A stretch of DNA of 64,000 nucleotides from Nocardioides zhouii (GCF_004137345.1 NZ_SDWV01000004.1:211565-275564), one strand, 5' to 3'. Shown: positions 19,490 through 28,931, counted from the first letter of the stretch. Made by a program: numbers and translations. Notes: generated by a model not told the origin, from the letters alone.

Positions 19490-20035
19490 TCAGGCGCGCC
19501 GCGCGCCGGCACGTGCCGGAACGACGATCGCGGCGAGGCCGCGGCCCCACTCGCGAGCTCGCTCGTGCTCCCCCGCACTCACGGGTCCCGTGATGCCCTC
19601 GACGTAGAAGCTCGCGCGATGCACGACATCGAAGTCCAGCTTCGCAAGTGCCCGCGCGGCACTGCGCGCCGCTGACCCCGGCAAGTGCCGGACCTTGGTC
19701 ACTCGGGTGTCGAGCACCGCGACCGCGGGGCGGGGCGACGACGCAGGCAGGACGTCCCCCAGCGTCGCCAGCCACTCACGCAGGCCTGTTGCGGCATGGT
19801 CGGGGTGCGCGCCCTTCGCCACTGCCTCGGCACGGGACTCCGGCCTGCTGAGGGTGAACGCGTGCGTCGGCGCGGCCAGCACCAGGAGGTCGCAGCTGCT
19901 CAGTGCCTGCGCAGGAATCGAGGCCACACCGGCCAGCACGACCGTCGCTCCGGCCTCGACGAGCCCCGCGCGGACGTCCGCGGCGACCGACGCGGTGTTG
20001 CCGAACATCGACTCGAAGACGATGACTACGTTCAT
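19490..20035 (-). CDS. flavodoxin-like protein
   Basis: Flavodoxin-fold protein of 181 residues. The N-terminus MNVVIVFESMFGNTASVAADV is the FMN phosphate-binding loop, followed by LLVLAAPTHAFTLSRPESRAEA, the second FMN-contacting region. It is likely a low-potential electron carrier or flavodoxin/nitric oxide synthase-type domain protein in the cytosol. ATG 20035 has an AGGGCAGG-like ribosome site. It is divergent from a PPOX-fold gene across a 153-bp region with a weak DevR-like motif. A flavodoxin could donate electrons to the PFL activase, as flavodoxin does in E. coli; that link here is inference. Confidence 0.82.
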   Translation of the reverse strand: MNVVIVFESMFGNTASVAADVRAGLVEAGATVVLAGVASIPAQALSSCDLLVLAAPTHAFTLSRPESRAEAVAKGAHPDHAATGLREWLATLGDVLPASSPRPAVAVLDTRVTKVRHLPGSAARSAARALAKLDFDVVHRASFYVEGITGPVSAGEHERAREWGRGLAAIVVPARAGARRA

Positions 20036-20117
20036 GGACCTGCCCTTCGTTGGGTGAGTGGTGGCCAGCCTTGCGGGCACGCGATCCGGGCCATAGAGGA
20101 ATTGGGCACCCCAGGTC

Positions 20118-20131
20118 GGGACGGTCGCCTC
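20118..20131. promoter_or_regulatory. weak DevR-like motif between flavodoxin and PPOX genes
   Basis: GGGACGGTCGCCTC keeps the GGGAC half-site and a poor right half. It sits in the divergent promoter region, 57 nt from the plus-strand start and 82 nt from the minus-strand start. Listed as tentative. Confidence 0.3.
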
Positions 20132-20188
20132 TGTAGCGCGACATGAACGCGGTGGACGCTGGCCTGAGCCCAACACACGGAGGACCAC

Positions 20189-20611
20189 ATGACGACGAGC
20201 GACGTGAACAATGACCGGACGTTCGCGAAGCTGGACACGGACGAGTGCTGGAGGCTCGTGGGGGTTCACGGCGTGGGGCGCATCGTCTTCACCGGCGACA
20301 CCTACACACGGGTGGTGCCGACGATCTACGACGCCGTAGGCGGTACGGCCTACTTCCGGGCACCGGTCTTCGGCGAGCTGGCTCGCCGCGCCGACGGCAA
20401 CTGCGTCTCGTTGAACGTGGACAACCTCGAGCACAGCGACCTGACCGGGTGGTCGGTCCAGATGAGCGGCACAGCACACCGGGTGCAGGATGCCGCCACT
20501 GTGGCGTGGCTGTGGTCGTTCGGGCGCCCCCAGACGTGGTACCCGGGGCGGCAGACACAGTGGATCGCCCTCGAGGTCGACCAGGTACGCGGTCAACGCG
20601 TGCGGGACTGA
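20189..20611 (+). CDS. pyridoxamine 5'-phosphate oxidase-fold protein
   Basis: PPOX/FMN-binding split-barrel protein of 140 residues. The pattern is that of the pyridoxamine 5'-phosphate oxidase-like family: LDTDECWRLVGVHGVGRIVF at the start, VVPTIYDAVGGTAYFRAP in the middle and WSVQMSGTAHRVQD later. Members bind flavin, F420 or haem and several belong to mycobacterial hypoxia regulons; the substrate here is unknown. ATG 20189 has CGGAGGA 6 nt upstream. It is divergent from the flavodoxin gene and is followed 36 nt later by the broken SulP transporter gene. Confidence 0.85.
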   Translation: MTTSDVNNDRTFAKLDTDECWRLVGVHGVGRIVFTGDTYTRVVPTIYDAVGGTAYFRAPVFGELARRADGNCVSLNVDNLEHSDLTGWSVQMSGTAHRVQDAATVAWLWSFGRPQTWYPGRQTQWIALEVDQVRGQRVRD

Positions 20612-20647
20612 CGTGGCCGTGCGCCTGCGCGACGGCATGCGCGCAGC

Positions 20648-22507
20648 ATGCGAGACCGGGTGAAGATCGTTTCCACGTCTCTCGTCCGGGCTGCACGCCG
20701 CCTGCGGCACCTCCTCCCCGTCGCCTCTGACCTCACCTCCCTGGGGCACCACCCACGACAGAACCTGGTCGCCGGCCTCACCGTTGCCATCGTCGCGCTC
20801 CCCTCGCCCTGGCCTTCGGCGCAGCGTCGGGGCTGGGCGCCCAGGCGGGGCTGATCACCGCGGTCGTGGCGGAAATCGTGGCCGCGGTCTTCGGCGGCTC
20901 CAACATCCAGGTGTCCGGTCCGACCAGTGCGATGACCGTGGTCCTCGTGCCGGTCGTGCACGAGCACGGCGTCCCCGGCGTCCTCATGGTGGGAATGCTC
21001 GCCGGCATCGCGCTCGTGGTCCTGGCCACCGCTCACGTCGGCCGCTATGTGCGTTACCTACCGGTCCCGGTCATCGAGGGCTTCACCGCCGGCATCGCCG
21101 TCGTCATCACCCTCCAGCAGGTTCCCGCAGCCCTGGGCGTCAGCGATGCCTCGGGCGACAAGGTCTGGGCGAGTGCCACGGACGCCGTGCAGCGCTTCTC
21201 CGCCCACCCACACCTCACTCCGCTGGTCGTCTCCTTGGCGGTGGCCGCATTGATGCTGATCGGTGGCAGGTGGCGTCCGCGCGTGCCCTCTCCCTCATCG
21301 GCGTGATGCTCGCGACTGCGGGCGTACTCGCCCTCGAGCTCGATCTGGCCACCCTCGGCCACCTGCCCTCCCGACTGCCTGCACCCTCGCTCGGCTTCCT
21401 CGACCTCTCCGCGGTGGGCACCCTCGGCACCGCCGCCCTCGCCATTGCTGCACTCGCCGCGCTCGAGAGCCTGCTCTGCGCGACGGTCGCAGACGCCATG
21501 ACCGACGACGAGCACCACGACCCCGACCGCGAGCTCTTCGGGCAGGGCCTCGCCAACATCGTCGTGCCACTGTTCGGGGGGTGCCGGCGACGGCGGCGAT
21601 CGCCCGTACAGCGGTCAGCGTCAGAGCCGGGGCCACGACCCGGCTGGCTGCCGTCACCCACTCGTTGGTGCTGCTCGCGCTGGTCTTCGTCGCCGCGCCG
21701 CTCGTGTCCAGCATTCCCCTGGCAGCCCTCGCCGGCGTCCTCTTCGCCACCTGCGTACGCATGGTGGGAGCAGGCGCCTTGGTGGCACTGCTCCGCTCGA
21801 CCCGCTCGGATGCCCTCATCGTGGCCCTCACGTTCACCGTGACCGTCGCCCTGGACCTCGTGACAGCCGTCGGCGTGGGCGTCGCAGTGGCGGTCGTCCT
21901 GGCGCTGCGCACGGTCGCCCGGACCGCTCGACTCGAGCAGGTGCCGATCGACAGCGGGGACCACAGCGCCGAGGAGCACACCCTCCTGGAGGAGCACATC
22001 GTCGTCTACCGGATCGACGGGCCGCTCTTCCTCGGTGCCGCCCACCGGCTGCTCCTCGAGCTGCCGGACGTCGTCGAGGTCGACGTCGTCATCCTGCGGA
22101 TGTCCCGGGTGACCACCCTCGACGCGACCGGGGCCACCGTCCTCGACGACGCGATCACCCGGCTCGAGCGTCGCGGCATCGTCGTGCTTCTCTCGGGGGT
22201 CGCGCCCGAGCACGAGGAGGTGCTGCGCTCGCTCGGCTCCGCCAGCGCACTGCGGGCCGCCGGCCACCTCCTGCCTGACACGCCCACGGCCATAGCGCCG
22301 GCACGCCAGCTGGTCACGCCGCCCGGAGGACCGAACGTCCCGGCTCCGGGGAGCGTCGGCCTCACCCGCGAGCGGTCACCCGCCACTCGCGGATCTCGGG
22401 GAGGTCCTCCATGTGCTCACGGACGTGCGCGGCGTGACGGTCCAGCTCGTGGCGGCACCAGGTGCGCAGCTCGTCGGCGCCGGGCAGGGTGGTGCGCGAG
22501 TTGTTGA
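20648..22507 (+). pseudogene. SulP anion transporter with STAS domain, three frameshifts
   Basis: Remains of a SulP-family anion permease with a C-terminal STAS domain, scattered over three frames. The N-terminal part reads NLVAGLTVAIVALP and breaks at a C-run near 20800-20803. It resumes as LAFGAASGLGAQAGLITAVV and VSGPTSAMTVVLVPVV, breaks again near 21290, resumes as LATLGHLPSRLPAPSL, and breaks at a G-run near 21580. It then reads VPATAAIARTAVSVRAGATT and ends in a STAS domain (VYRIDGPLFLGAAHRL, VTTLDATGATVLDDAI). The first and third shifts can be repaired by one inserted base. The last frame has no stop before 22507, so it overlaps the 3' end of the phosphoketolase gene antisense. It is either a pseudogene or a stretch of poor base calling. 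Confidence 0.85.
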
Positions 22508-24749
22508 GCGCGTCCATCACGAGGTGGAAGCGGGAGATCCGGTTGAGCACCGTCATGTCGAACGGCGTCGTCGTGGTGCCGTGCTCGATGAAACCACGGA
22601 CGTGGAAGCGATCGGCGTCGGGGCGTCCGTGCACGAGCTGGTGCACTGCACCCGGGAAGCCGTGGAAGGCGAACACCACGTCCACGTCGTCGGTGAAGAG
22701 ACGCGTGAACAGCTCGGACGACAGCCCGTGCGGATGGTCGGTGGGACGTGGCAGCACCATCAGGTCGACGACGTTGACCACCCGCGTACGGAGCTCCGGG
22801 AGGCGCTCCCGCAGGATCTGCGCCGCCGCCACGGTCTCCAGGGTCGGGGTGTCGCCCGCGCAGGCGAGCACGATGTCGGGCTCCTGCGCCCCGTCGGCGT
22901 TGCCGGCCCACTCCCAGGTGCCGGCGCCGGCCGCACAGTGGGCGGTCGCCTCGTCGATGGTGAGGTATTGCAGCTGCGGCTGCTTGTCGATCACGATCAG
23001 GTTGACGTAGTCCCTCGACCGGAGGCAGTGGTCCGCCACGGACAGCAGACAGTTGGCGTCCGGCGGCAGGTACACGCGCGTCACCTCGGCGCGGTGGTTC
23101 AGCATGACCCCGATCAGCCCCGGCCCCTGGTGCGAGAAGCCGTTGTGGTCGTTGCGCCAGGCGGTGGAGGTCAGCAGGACGTTCAGGCTGGGGACCGCCG
23201 CGCGCCACGGCAGCACGAGCGACTCCTCGAGCCACTTGCTGTGCTGGACGGTCTGCGAGGCACTCACCATCGCGAACGCCTCGTACGTCGCGAACACGCC
23301 GTGCCGCCCGGTCAGGGTGTAGCCCTCGAGCCATCCGTGGCAGTTGTGCTCGGAGAGCACCTCCATGACCCGTCCCTCGTGCGACAACCGCTCGTCGTCA
23401 GGCAGCAGGGACTCCATGAAGGCACGGTCCGACGCCGTCAGGACGTCGCCCAGCCTGTTGCTGTTGGTCTCGTCCGGACAGAAGAGGCGGAACGTCTCGG
23501 GGTTGTCGAGGTAGACGTCGCGGAGCATCTGCCCGAGGCGGCGCGTCGACTCCACCTGCTGGACTCCCGGCGTGACCAGCTCGACGGCGTACTGCCGGAA
23601 GTCGCGCAGCACCAGGCTCGGGGAGTCGTCACCGCCACCCGCATGTGGTGAGGCGCTCATCCGCAGGTCTCCGTCGGGAGTCACTCCCCCGGTCGTGGGC
23701 CTGCCGAGCTCGTCGAAGAGCTCGCTGGGCCGGTAGGACTTCATCCACTCCTCGAGCAGGGCCAGGTGCGCCGGGTTCTCACGCACGCCGGACAGGGGCA
23801 CCTGGTGCGAGCGGAAGGTGCCCTCGATGGCGACTCCGTCGACCTCGTGTGGCCCGGTCCATCCCTTCGGGGTGCGCAGCACGATCATCGGCCAGCGCGG
23901 ACGTTCTCCGTCCCAGGCGCCGGTTCTCGCCGACTGTTGGATGGTCCTGATCCGCTGCCAGCACTCGACCAGCGCTGCGGCGAACCGGTGGTGCATGCCG
24001 GGCAGGTCCGAGCCCTCGACCTCGACCACGTCGTAGCCGTGGCCGGCGAAGAGCGCCCGTACCTCTTCGGGTGGCTTGCGTCCCAGCACCGTGGGACCGC
24101 TGATCTTCGCGTCGTTGAGGTGCAGGACCGGCAGCACGGCACCGTCGCGAGCCGGGTTGAGGAACGAGATGCCCTTCCACGACCCTTCGAGCGGAGCCGT
24201 CTCTGCCTCGCCATCACCGACCACGGCTACGGCCAGGAGGTCGGGATTGTCCATCACGGCCCCGAAGGCGTGGACCAGCACGTAGCCCAGCTCCCCACCC
24301 TCGTGGATCGAGCCGGGAGTCGTGACCGACACGTGGCTGGGGATGCCACCGGGGGTCGAGAACTGTCGGAAGAGTCGCTGCATCCCCTCCGCGTCGCGGG
24401 TGACGTCGGGATAGATCTCCGTGTACGAGCCCTCCAGCCATGACGCGGCCACCAGCGCCGGGCCACCGTGGCCCGGCCCCGCGAGGTAGATGCACTGCTG
24501 CCCGGTCCGAGAGATCAGCCGCGAGACGTGCGCGTAGACGAACGCGAGTCCGGGGCTGGTGCCCCAGTGGCCGAGCAACCTCGGCTTGATGTGGTCAGCA
24601 GTCAGCGGCTCCAGCAGGAGCGCGTTCGCCCGCAGGTAGATCTGACCGACCGTGAGGTACATGCTCGCGCGCCACCAGGCGTCGAGGGCGGCCACCTCGT
24701 GCTCGTTCGGTGGGAGCAGCTCCATGTCGGGGCTGACGGTCAGAGTCAT
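22362..24749 (-). CDS. xfp: xylulose-5-phosphate/fructose-6-phosphate phosphoketolase
   Basis: Thiamine diphosphate-dependent phosphoketolase of 795 residues, the usual length. It cleaves xylulose 5-phosphate and/or fructose 6-phosphate with phosphate to acetyl phosphate plus glyceraldehyde 3-phosphate or erythrose 4-phosphate. Markers are GHWGTSPGLAFVYAH, YLAGPGHGGPALVA, the ThDP loop GDGEAETAPLEGSWKG with HLNDAKISGPT, FCPDETNSNRLGD and NDHNGFSHQGPG, and GFPGAVHQLVHGR at the end. ATG at 24749 overlaps the stop of the histidine kinase gene as ATGA, so it is co-translated with the sensor. Acetyl phosphate could yield ATP through acetate kinase, which is not in this window, and might also influence response regulators (inference). 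Confidence 0.96.
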   Translation of the reverse strand: MTLTVSPDMELLPPNEHEVAALDAWWRASMYLTVGQIYLRANALLLEPLTADHIKPRLLGHWGTSPGLAFVYAHVSRLISRTGQQCIYLAGPGHGGPALVAASWLEGSYTEIYPDVTRDAEGMQRLFRQFSTPGGIPSHVSVTTPGSIHEGGELGYVLVHAFGAVMDNPDLLAVAVVGDGEAETAPLEGSWKGISFLNPARDGAVLPVLHLNDAKISGPTVLGRKPPEEVRALFAGHGYDVVEVEGSDLPGMHHRFAAALVECWQRIRTIQQSARTGAWDGERPRWPMIVLRTPKGWTGPHEVDGVAIEGTFRSHQVPLSGVRENPAHLALLEEWMKSYRPSELFDELGRPTTGGVTPDGDLRMSASPHAGGGDDSPSLVLRDFRQYAVELVTPGVQQVESTRRLGQMLRDVYLDNPETFRLFCPDETNSNRLGDVLTASDRAFMESLLPDDERLSHEGRVMEVLSEHNCHGWLEGYTLTGRHGVFATYEAFAMVSASQTVQHSKWLEESLVLPWRAAVPSLNVLLTSTAWRNDHNGFSHQGPGLIGVMLNHRAEVTRVYLPPDANCLLSVADHCLRSRDYVNLIVIDKQPQLQYLTIDEATAHCAAGAGTWEWAGNADGAQEPDIVLACAGDTPTLETVAAAQILRERLPELRTRVVNVVDLMVLPRPTDHPHGLSSELFTRLFTDDVDVVFAFHGFPGAVHQLVHGRPDADRFHVRGFIEHGTTTTPFDMTVLNRISRFHLVMDALNNSRTTLPGADELRTWCRHELDRHAAHVREHMEDLPEIREWRVTARG

Positions 24750-26380
24750 GCGGCGTCCTCACGATCGGAACCGGGCGGTGGGAGTGGGGCGGTCCAGCAC
24801 AGTCGGGTGCCGGGGCCGGGACGTGCCGCCATCTCGAACGTGCCGTCCAGCGCCTCGGCGCGTGCGCGCAGGTTGGACAGGCCGCTCAGGACACTGCCTT
24901 CCACCATCCCCTTGCCGTCGTCCAGCACCTCGACCTCCACCTGCTTGGAGTCGGCCGCGACGAAGATCTCGACCCGCTCGGCAGAGGCGTGACGCCCGAC
25001 GTTGGTCAGGGCCTCACGCACCACGGCGACCACGTCGTCGCGCAGCCCCCTCGTCACCAACAGGTCGATCGGCCCCCGGAAGCTCACCTCGGGCGGCCCG
25101 GGCAACGTCGCCGTGGCCGCGGTGATGACCTCCAGGATCATCGCGCGGGTCCCCACGGCCCGGTGGCGCGTCGCGTGGAGCCCGAAGATGGTGCTTCTGA
25201 TCTGCCGGATCGTCGCGTCGATCTCGTCCACCTGGTCCGTCAGCCGGTCGAAGGCCACGCCCGGCCCCAGCATCGCGCACACGCTCTGGATGTTCAGCCC
25301 GGCCGCGAAGAGCCGCTGCACCACGTGGTCGTGGAGGTCTCGCGCAATCCGGTCCCGGTCCTCCAGCGATGCGGCCCGAGCGCGATCGAGACGGGCGTCG
25401 GCACGGTCGAGGGCCAAGGTTGCCTGACCGGCGAACGATGCCACGACGTCGAGGTCGAACTCGGTGAAGACAGACGCACCGTCGCTGCGGAGCACGAAGA
25501 GGCATCCCCGTACGCCGTCCCCTGCCGGCAGCGGCACGGCCATGGCCGGCCCGAGGTGCTCCGGTGACAGAAGAGTGGACATCGGAGCTGCGCCGAGCTG
25601 CTCGACGAGCTGGGGACGGCGGGACGCCAGGCACCGGTGCACGAGCGTGTCCGGGGGGAGCACGGATCCCAGCACCCGGCCACCGTTCCTGCCTGCGGCT
25701 CGGTCCACGACCAGCTCGGTGTCGGCCCGGCCCTCACCGTCGGCGACGACCACGGCGACCAGATCGGCGTCGGCGAGGCCGAGCACGGTCTCGGCGATGA
25801 GCTGCAGGGCGTCGACGTCGTCATTGGTCAGGAGGTCGCGCGTGATGCGACTGGTGGCAGCGGTCCACTGGCCACGACGCGTGGCCTCCTCGAACAGGCG
25901 GGCGTGCGAGATGGCCACCCCTGCCGTGGCGGCCAGCGCCTCGACGAGCTCCTGGTCAGCAGCGCTGAAGGCGTCGAACCTGAGGTCGGCCAGGTAGAGG
26001 TGGCCGAAGATCTCGTCTCGGACCTCCAGCGGCACGCCCAGGAAGCTGTTCATCGGGGGGTGGTGCGGCGGGAAACCCACCGAGCGCGCGTCGCCGCTCA
26101 TGTCGGCCAGGCGCACCGGCCGGGGTTCGGCGATGAGAGTGCCGAGCAGGCCGAGCCCAGCAGGTGGTGATCCGATGCGCCGGACGGTCTCTGCGTCCAT
26201 GCCGACGTGGATGAACTCGGCGAGCTTCCCGTCGCTCCCGAGCACACCGATCGCACCGAAGTCCGCGCCCACCAGATCCAGGGCCGCCTCGACGATCTGG
26301 CGCAGCGCGGTCGGGAGGTCAAGGTGTTCCACCGCAAGCCGGTTGGCTTCCAGCAGTCGCTGTAGTCGAAACTCAGGCAT
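24746..26380 (-). CDS. devS: DevS/DosT-like sensor histidine kinase (GAF-GAF-HisKA_3-HATPase)
   Basis: Cytosolic sensor kinase of 544 residues. GAF-A (about 17-160) contains SVGFPPHHPPMNSFLGVPLE, very like the segment of mycobacterial DevS and DosT that I recall as carrying the haem-ligand His. GAF-B spans about 180-320. The HisKA_3 motif DRIARDLHDHVVQRLFAAGL has the phospho-acceptor His near residue 350, and the ATPase domain (about 430-535) shows VVREALTNVGRHASA and GLSNLRARAEAL. In mycobacteria these kinases bind haem, sense O2, NO and CO, and phosphorylate DevR. Here the kinase is 20 kb from devR but sits in the same locus and is translationally coupled to phosphoketolase. A DevR-like box lies 31 nt upstream, suggesting autoregulation. 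Haem binding is inferred. Confidence 0.9.
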   Translation of the reverse strand: MPEFRLQRLLEANRLAVEHLDLPTALRQIVEAALDLVGADFGAIGVLGSDGKLAEFIHVGMDAETVRRIGSPPAGLGLLGTLIAEPRPVRLADMSGDARSVGFPPHHPPMNSFLGVPLEVRDEIFGHLYLADLRFDAFSAADQELVEALAATAGVAISHARLFEEATRRGQWTAATSRITRDLLTNDDVDALQLIAETVLGLADADLVAVVVADGEGRADTELVVDRAAGRNGGRVLGSVLPPDTLVHRCLASRRPQLVEQLGAAPMSTLLSPEHLGPAMAVPLPAGDGVRGCLFVLRSDGASVFTEFDLDVVASFAGQATLALDRADARLDRARAASLEDRDRIARDLHDHVVQRLFAAGLNIQSVCAMLGPGVAFDRLTDQVDEIDATIRQIRSTIFGLHATRHRAVGTRAMILEVITAATATLPGPPEVSFRGPIDLLVTRGLRDDVVAVVREALTNVGRHASAERVEIFVAADSKQVEVEVLDDGKGMVEGSVLSGLSNLRARAEALDGTFEMAARPGPGTRLCWTAPLPPPGSDREDAA

Positions 26381-26411
26381 CGGTCTGCCCCCGATCAGGA
26401 TCGGTGCACAC

Positions 26412-26425
26412 GGGACTGGCGTCCT
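26412..26425 (-). promoter_or_regulatory. DevR-like box before the histidine kinase gene
   Basis: GGGACTGGCGTCCT has both outer half-sites GGGAC and GTCC with a divergent centre. It lies 31 nt upstream of the devS start at 26380. Confidence 0.45.
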
Positions 26426-26450
26426 GGTCCGAATCTACAGTGGAACCTGA

Positions 26451-26473
26451 TTGCATGCAATTGAGTTCATGCA
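26451..26473. repeat. AT-rich inverted repeat between devS and adhP
   Basis: TGCATG (26452-26457), a 10-nt spacer, then CATGCA (26468-26473); the left arm also sits in a perfect palindrome TTGCATGCAA (26451-26460). It is a local AT-rich patch in GC-rich DNA between two divergent genes, the kind of site a dimeric repressor could bind. No binder is known. Confidence 0.45.
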
Positions 26474-26538
26474 TTGTTCAGACGGACCGTGCCCCCGCAC
26501 CCGTGCCTCCACGACAGGGACCGAGGTCAGGTGCCTGT

Positions 26539-26552
26539 GGGACCTCCGGCCC
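26539..26552 (+). promoter_or_regulatory. DevR-like box before adhP
   Basis: GGGACCTCCGGCCC keeps both half-sites (GGGACC and GGCCC) and has one central change. It lies 106 nt upstream of the adhP ATG. Confidence 0.55.
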
Positions 26553-26658
26553 TATCTGTCACCGCACCGTGGACCAAGGGTGAGGGTGAAGGTCCGCGGT
26601 CGATGCCGTGCTCACTCGAGCCGGTCCCACGGTTGCCTTCCCACCAGAGGGGCACGTC

Positions 26659-27705
26659 ATGAAGGCAGCCGTCGTCACCGCATTCTCACAACCGCTCGAG
26701 ATCGTGGAGCGCGACATCCCCGTCGCCGGCGTCGGGCAGGTCCTGGTCCGGCTCGAGACCTGCGGGCTGTGCCACACCGACATCCATGCCGCTGGCGGGG
26801 ACTGGCCGGTCCAGCCCGCCCTTCCCTTCGTCCCGGGCCACGAGGGCGTCGGGATCGTCGAGCAGCTCGGCGGAGGCGTCACGAGTCGTCGGGTCGGTGA
26901 GCGGGTCGCGATCGCCTGGCTCGGGTCCGCCTGCGGCGAGTGCGGCTATTGCATCGACGGTCGCGAGACGCTGTGCGAGGCCCAGACCAACAGCGGCTAC
27001 TCCGTCGACGGAGCGTTCGCGGAGTACGCGGTTGCCCACGCGTCGTACGTCGTGCCGGTCCCCGACGGCATCAGCTCCCTGGACGCCGCGCCCCTCAGTT
27101 GCGCCGGCGTCACGACGTACAAGGCCATGAAGGTCGCCCGCATCGTCCCCACCGAGCGCGTCGGCGTCTTCGGCATCGGCGGGCTCGGCCACCTGGCCGT
27201 CCAGTACGCCGCGATCATGGGCGGATCGGTCGTGGCGATCGACATCTCGACCGAGAAGCTCGATCTCGCCCTGGAGCTCGGCGCCGCGCACGTCGTGGAT
27301 GCCAGCCGGACCGACCCTGTGGTCGCGCTCCAGGCGCTCGGCGGGCTCGACGTGGCCGTCGTGCTCGCCGCGTCACCGCACGTGTTCGAGCAGGCGTTCG
27401 CGTCGCTGCGCCGCGGCGGCCGGCTCATCTGCGTAGGGCTGCCGGGTGATGCCGCCGCGATGAACATCCCGATCTTCGAGACGGTGCTCAAGGGCATCTC
27501 GGTCATCGGTTCGATCGTGGGCACGCGCCAGGACCTCGTCGAGGTCTTCGCGCTCCACGCCGCCGGTCGCACGAGGGTCGTGGCAGACACCCGCAGCATC
27601 GACGATGTCAACGAGGCGATCGCGGACGTGCTCTCCGGCAGTGTCACCGCGCGGTTGGTGTTCGAGTTCGTGCCCGTGGTGGCCGAGCCTCCCGTGACGG
27701 TCTGA
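26659..27705 (+). CDS. adhP: zinc-dependent alcohol dehydrogenase
   Basis: Medium-chain zinc alcohol dehydrogenase of 348 residues interconverting primary alcohols and aldehydes with NAD(H). The catalytic zinc site is in CGLCHTDIHAAGGDW with GHEGVGIV. The structural zinc region reads CGECGYCIDGRETLCEAQ, and the dinucleotide fold is VGVFGIGGLGHLAVQYA. It resembles the AdhP/AdhA ethanol dehydrogenases. ATG 26659 has AGAGGGG 7 nt upstream. It is first in a rightward run with an SRPBCC fusion gene only 2 nt downstream. Under low oxygen it could reoxidise NADH by reducing aldehydes made from acetyl-CoA, though no aldehyde dehydrogenase is nearby. Confidence 0.93.
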   Translation: MKAAVVTAFSQPLEIVERDIPVAGVGQVLVRLETCGLCHTDIHAAGGDWPVQPALPFVPGHEGVGIVEQLGGGVTSRRVGERVAIAWLGSACGECGYCIDGRETLCEAQTNSGYSVDGAFAEYAVAHASYVVPVPDGISSLDAAPLSCAGVTTYKAMKVARIVPTERVGVFGIGGLGHLAVQYAAIMGGSVVAIDISTEKLDLALELGAAHVVDASRTDPVVALQALGGLDVAVVLAASPHVFEQAFASLRRGGRLICVGLPGDAAAMNIPIFETVLKGISVIGSIVGTRQDLVEVFALHAAGRTRVVADTRSIDDVNEAIADVLSGSVTARLVFEFVPVVAEPPVTV

Positions 27706-27707
27706 CG

Positions 27708-28931
27708 ATGCCTGACCTGTCCGGGGAGTCCTACGTCGACCTCTTCTGGATGCCGCTCGGCGCCGGTGACACGACCGGTCTCATACGTCACAGCGGGCGC
27801 GCCTACGAGGCGCTGGCCGCCCGGCACGATCGGCGATCGCCTCGCGCCCTCTACCACTCCGCACTCGAGGTCGTCCTCCGCGGGACTCGCTACGTCATCG
27901 AGATGACCCCCACCTGGGGACTGCCCGCCGGCGACCGGGGAGTGGTCGCAGGCGGCGCCGTGGGGCTGCCACTTCTCGGCCGCTCGACGCTGTTCCACTA
28001 CGAGGTGCACCGCTGGCGCGACGGCGTGATCCCCGACCTGATCACGGCCGTCGGCGGGGCCCGACGACTCAGCGACGACGAGGACCACGCGCGCCGCGTG
28101 CTCGACCTGGTCCCGGACTTCCCCGCCGGGACCTGGGGGCGCGACGAGCAGGACACCGGCGACATGTGGAACTCCAACTCGTTGACCTCCTGGCTCCTCG
28201 CCCGCAGCGGCCACGACGTCGGCACCGTTGCCCCGCCCGGAGACGGGCGCGCACCCGGCTGGTCGGCTGGACTCGCTGTCGCCTCGAGGCACCCGGGCGC
28301 GACGGCGCGCCATCCGGTCGCGCCGGTCCGACGTCGTGGGTGGCGGTCTCCGCACCCCAGCTGGCGGGCCACCGCCGCGGAGCGTGAGGCCCAGATGCCG
28401 GGCGACGAGCTCATCGCCACCGCGCGCTACCGCAGCACCCGCGCCGTCGACATCGCAGCGCCCGCAAGCACGGTGTGGCCGTGGCTGGTGCAGATGGGAC
28501 AGGGTCGCGGCGGGCTGTACAGCTATGACTGGCTGGAGAACCTGCTCGGGCTGCACATGCACAGCGCCCATCGGGTCGAACCGCACCTCCAGCACCTGGA
28601 GGTCGGTGACCGGATCCGCCTCGTCCCCGAGGGCACGGAGCCGCCGCTCCGCTTCACCGTGGCGCGTATCGAGCCGCCTCATGTGCTGGTCTGGGGTTCC
28701 GAGGGGACGCTGGCGGCCGCGGTCGCGGCCGGCCTGCCGCATCCGTGCTGGACCTTCCAGGCGGTCGATCAGCCGTCAGGAGGCTCTCGGCTGCTCGTCA
28801 GGTTCCAGTGCGACTTCGACCCGACGCCCATGGGGTCGGCCATGTACAAGTACGGCTTGACCCCTGTGCACCTCGTGATGGAGCGCAAGATGCTGCTCGG
28901 CATCAAGGCGCGCGCCGAGGGCGCCCGATGA
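27708..28931 (+). CDS. two-domain protein: unknown N-terminal domain fused to an SRPBCC domain
   Basis: Protein of 407 residues with two parts. The N-terminal part (about 1-165) is an unrecognised domain with [37 protein letters not shown] and [17 protein letters not shown]. The conserved-looking His in HSALEV and the WNSNS segment recall papain-like folds, but I cannot confirm that. A linker rich in Pro, Arg and Gly (about 175-220) follows. The C-terminal part (about 225-400) is an SRPBCC/START-like lipid- or ligand-binding domain ([20 protein letters not shown]). It is a close relative of the protein at 37404-38078. ATG 27708 follows the adhP stop by 2 nt and the stop overlaps the next start by 4 nt, so these genes form an operon. 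Confidence 0.7.
   Translation: MPDLSGESYVDLFWMPLGAGDTTGLIRHSGRAYEALAARHDRRSPRALYHSALEVVLRGTRYVIEMTPTWGLPAGDRGVVAGGAVGLPLLGRSTLFHYEVHRWRDGVIPDLITAVGGARRLSDDEDHARRVLDLVPDFPAGTWGRDEQDTGDMWNSNSLTSWLLARSGHDVGTVAPPGDGRAPGWSAGLAVASRHPGATARHPVAPVRRRGWRSPHPSWRATAAEREAQMPGDELIATARYRSTRAVDIAAPASTVWPWLVQMGQGRGGLYSYDWLENLLGLHMHSAHRVEPHLQHLEVGDRIRLVPEGTEPPLRFTVARIEPPHVLVWGSEGTLAAAVAAGLPHPCWTFQAVDQPSGGSRLLVRFQCDFDPTPMGSAMYKYGLTPVHLVMERKMLLGIKARAEGAR

Noticed and set aside
20089..20102. GGGCCATAGAGGAA as a further DevR-like box
   Set aside because: The right half-site is absent; similarity is no better than chance in this base composition.
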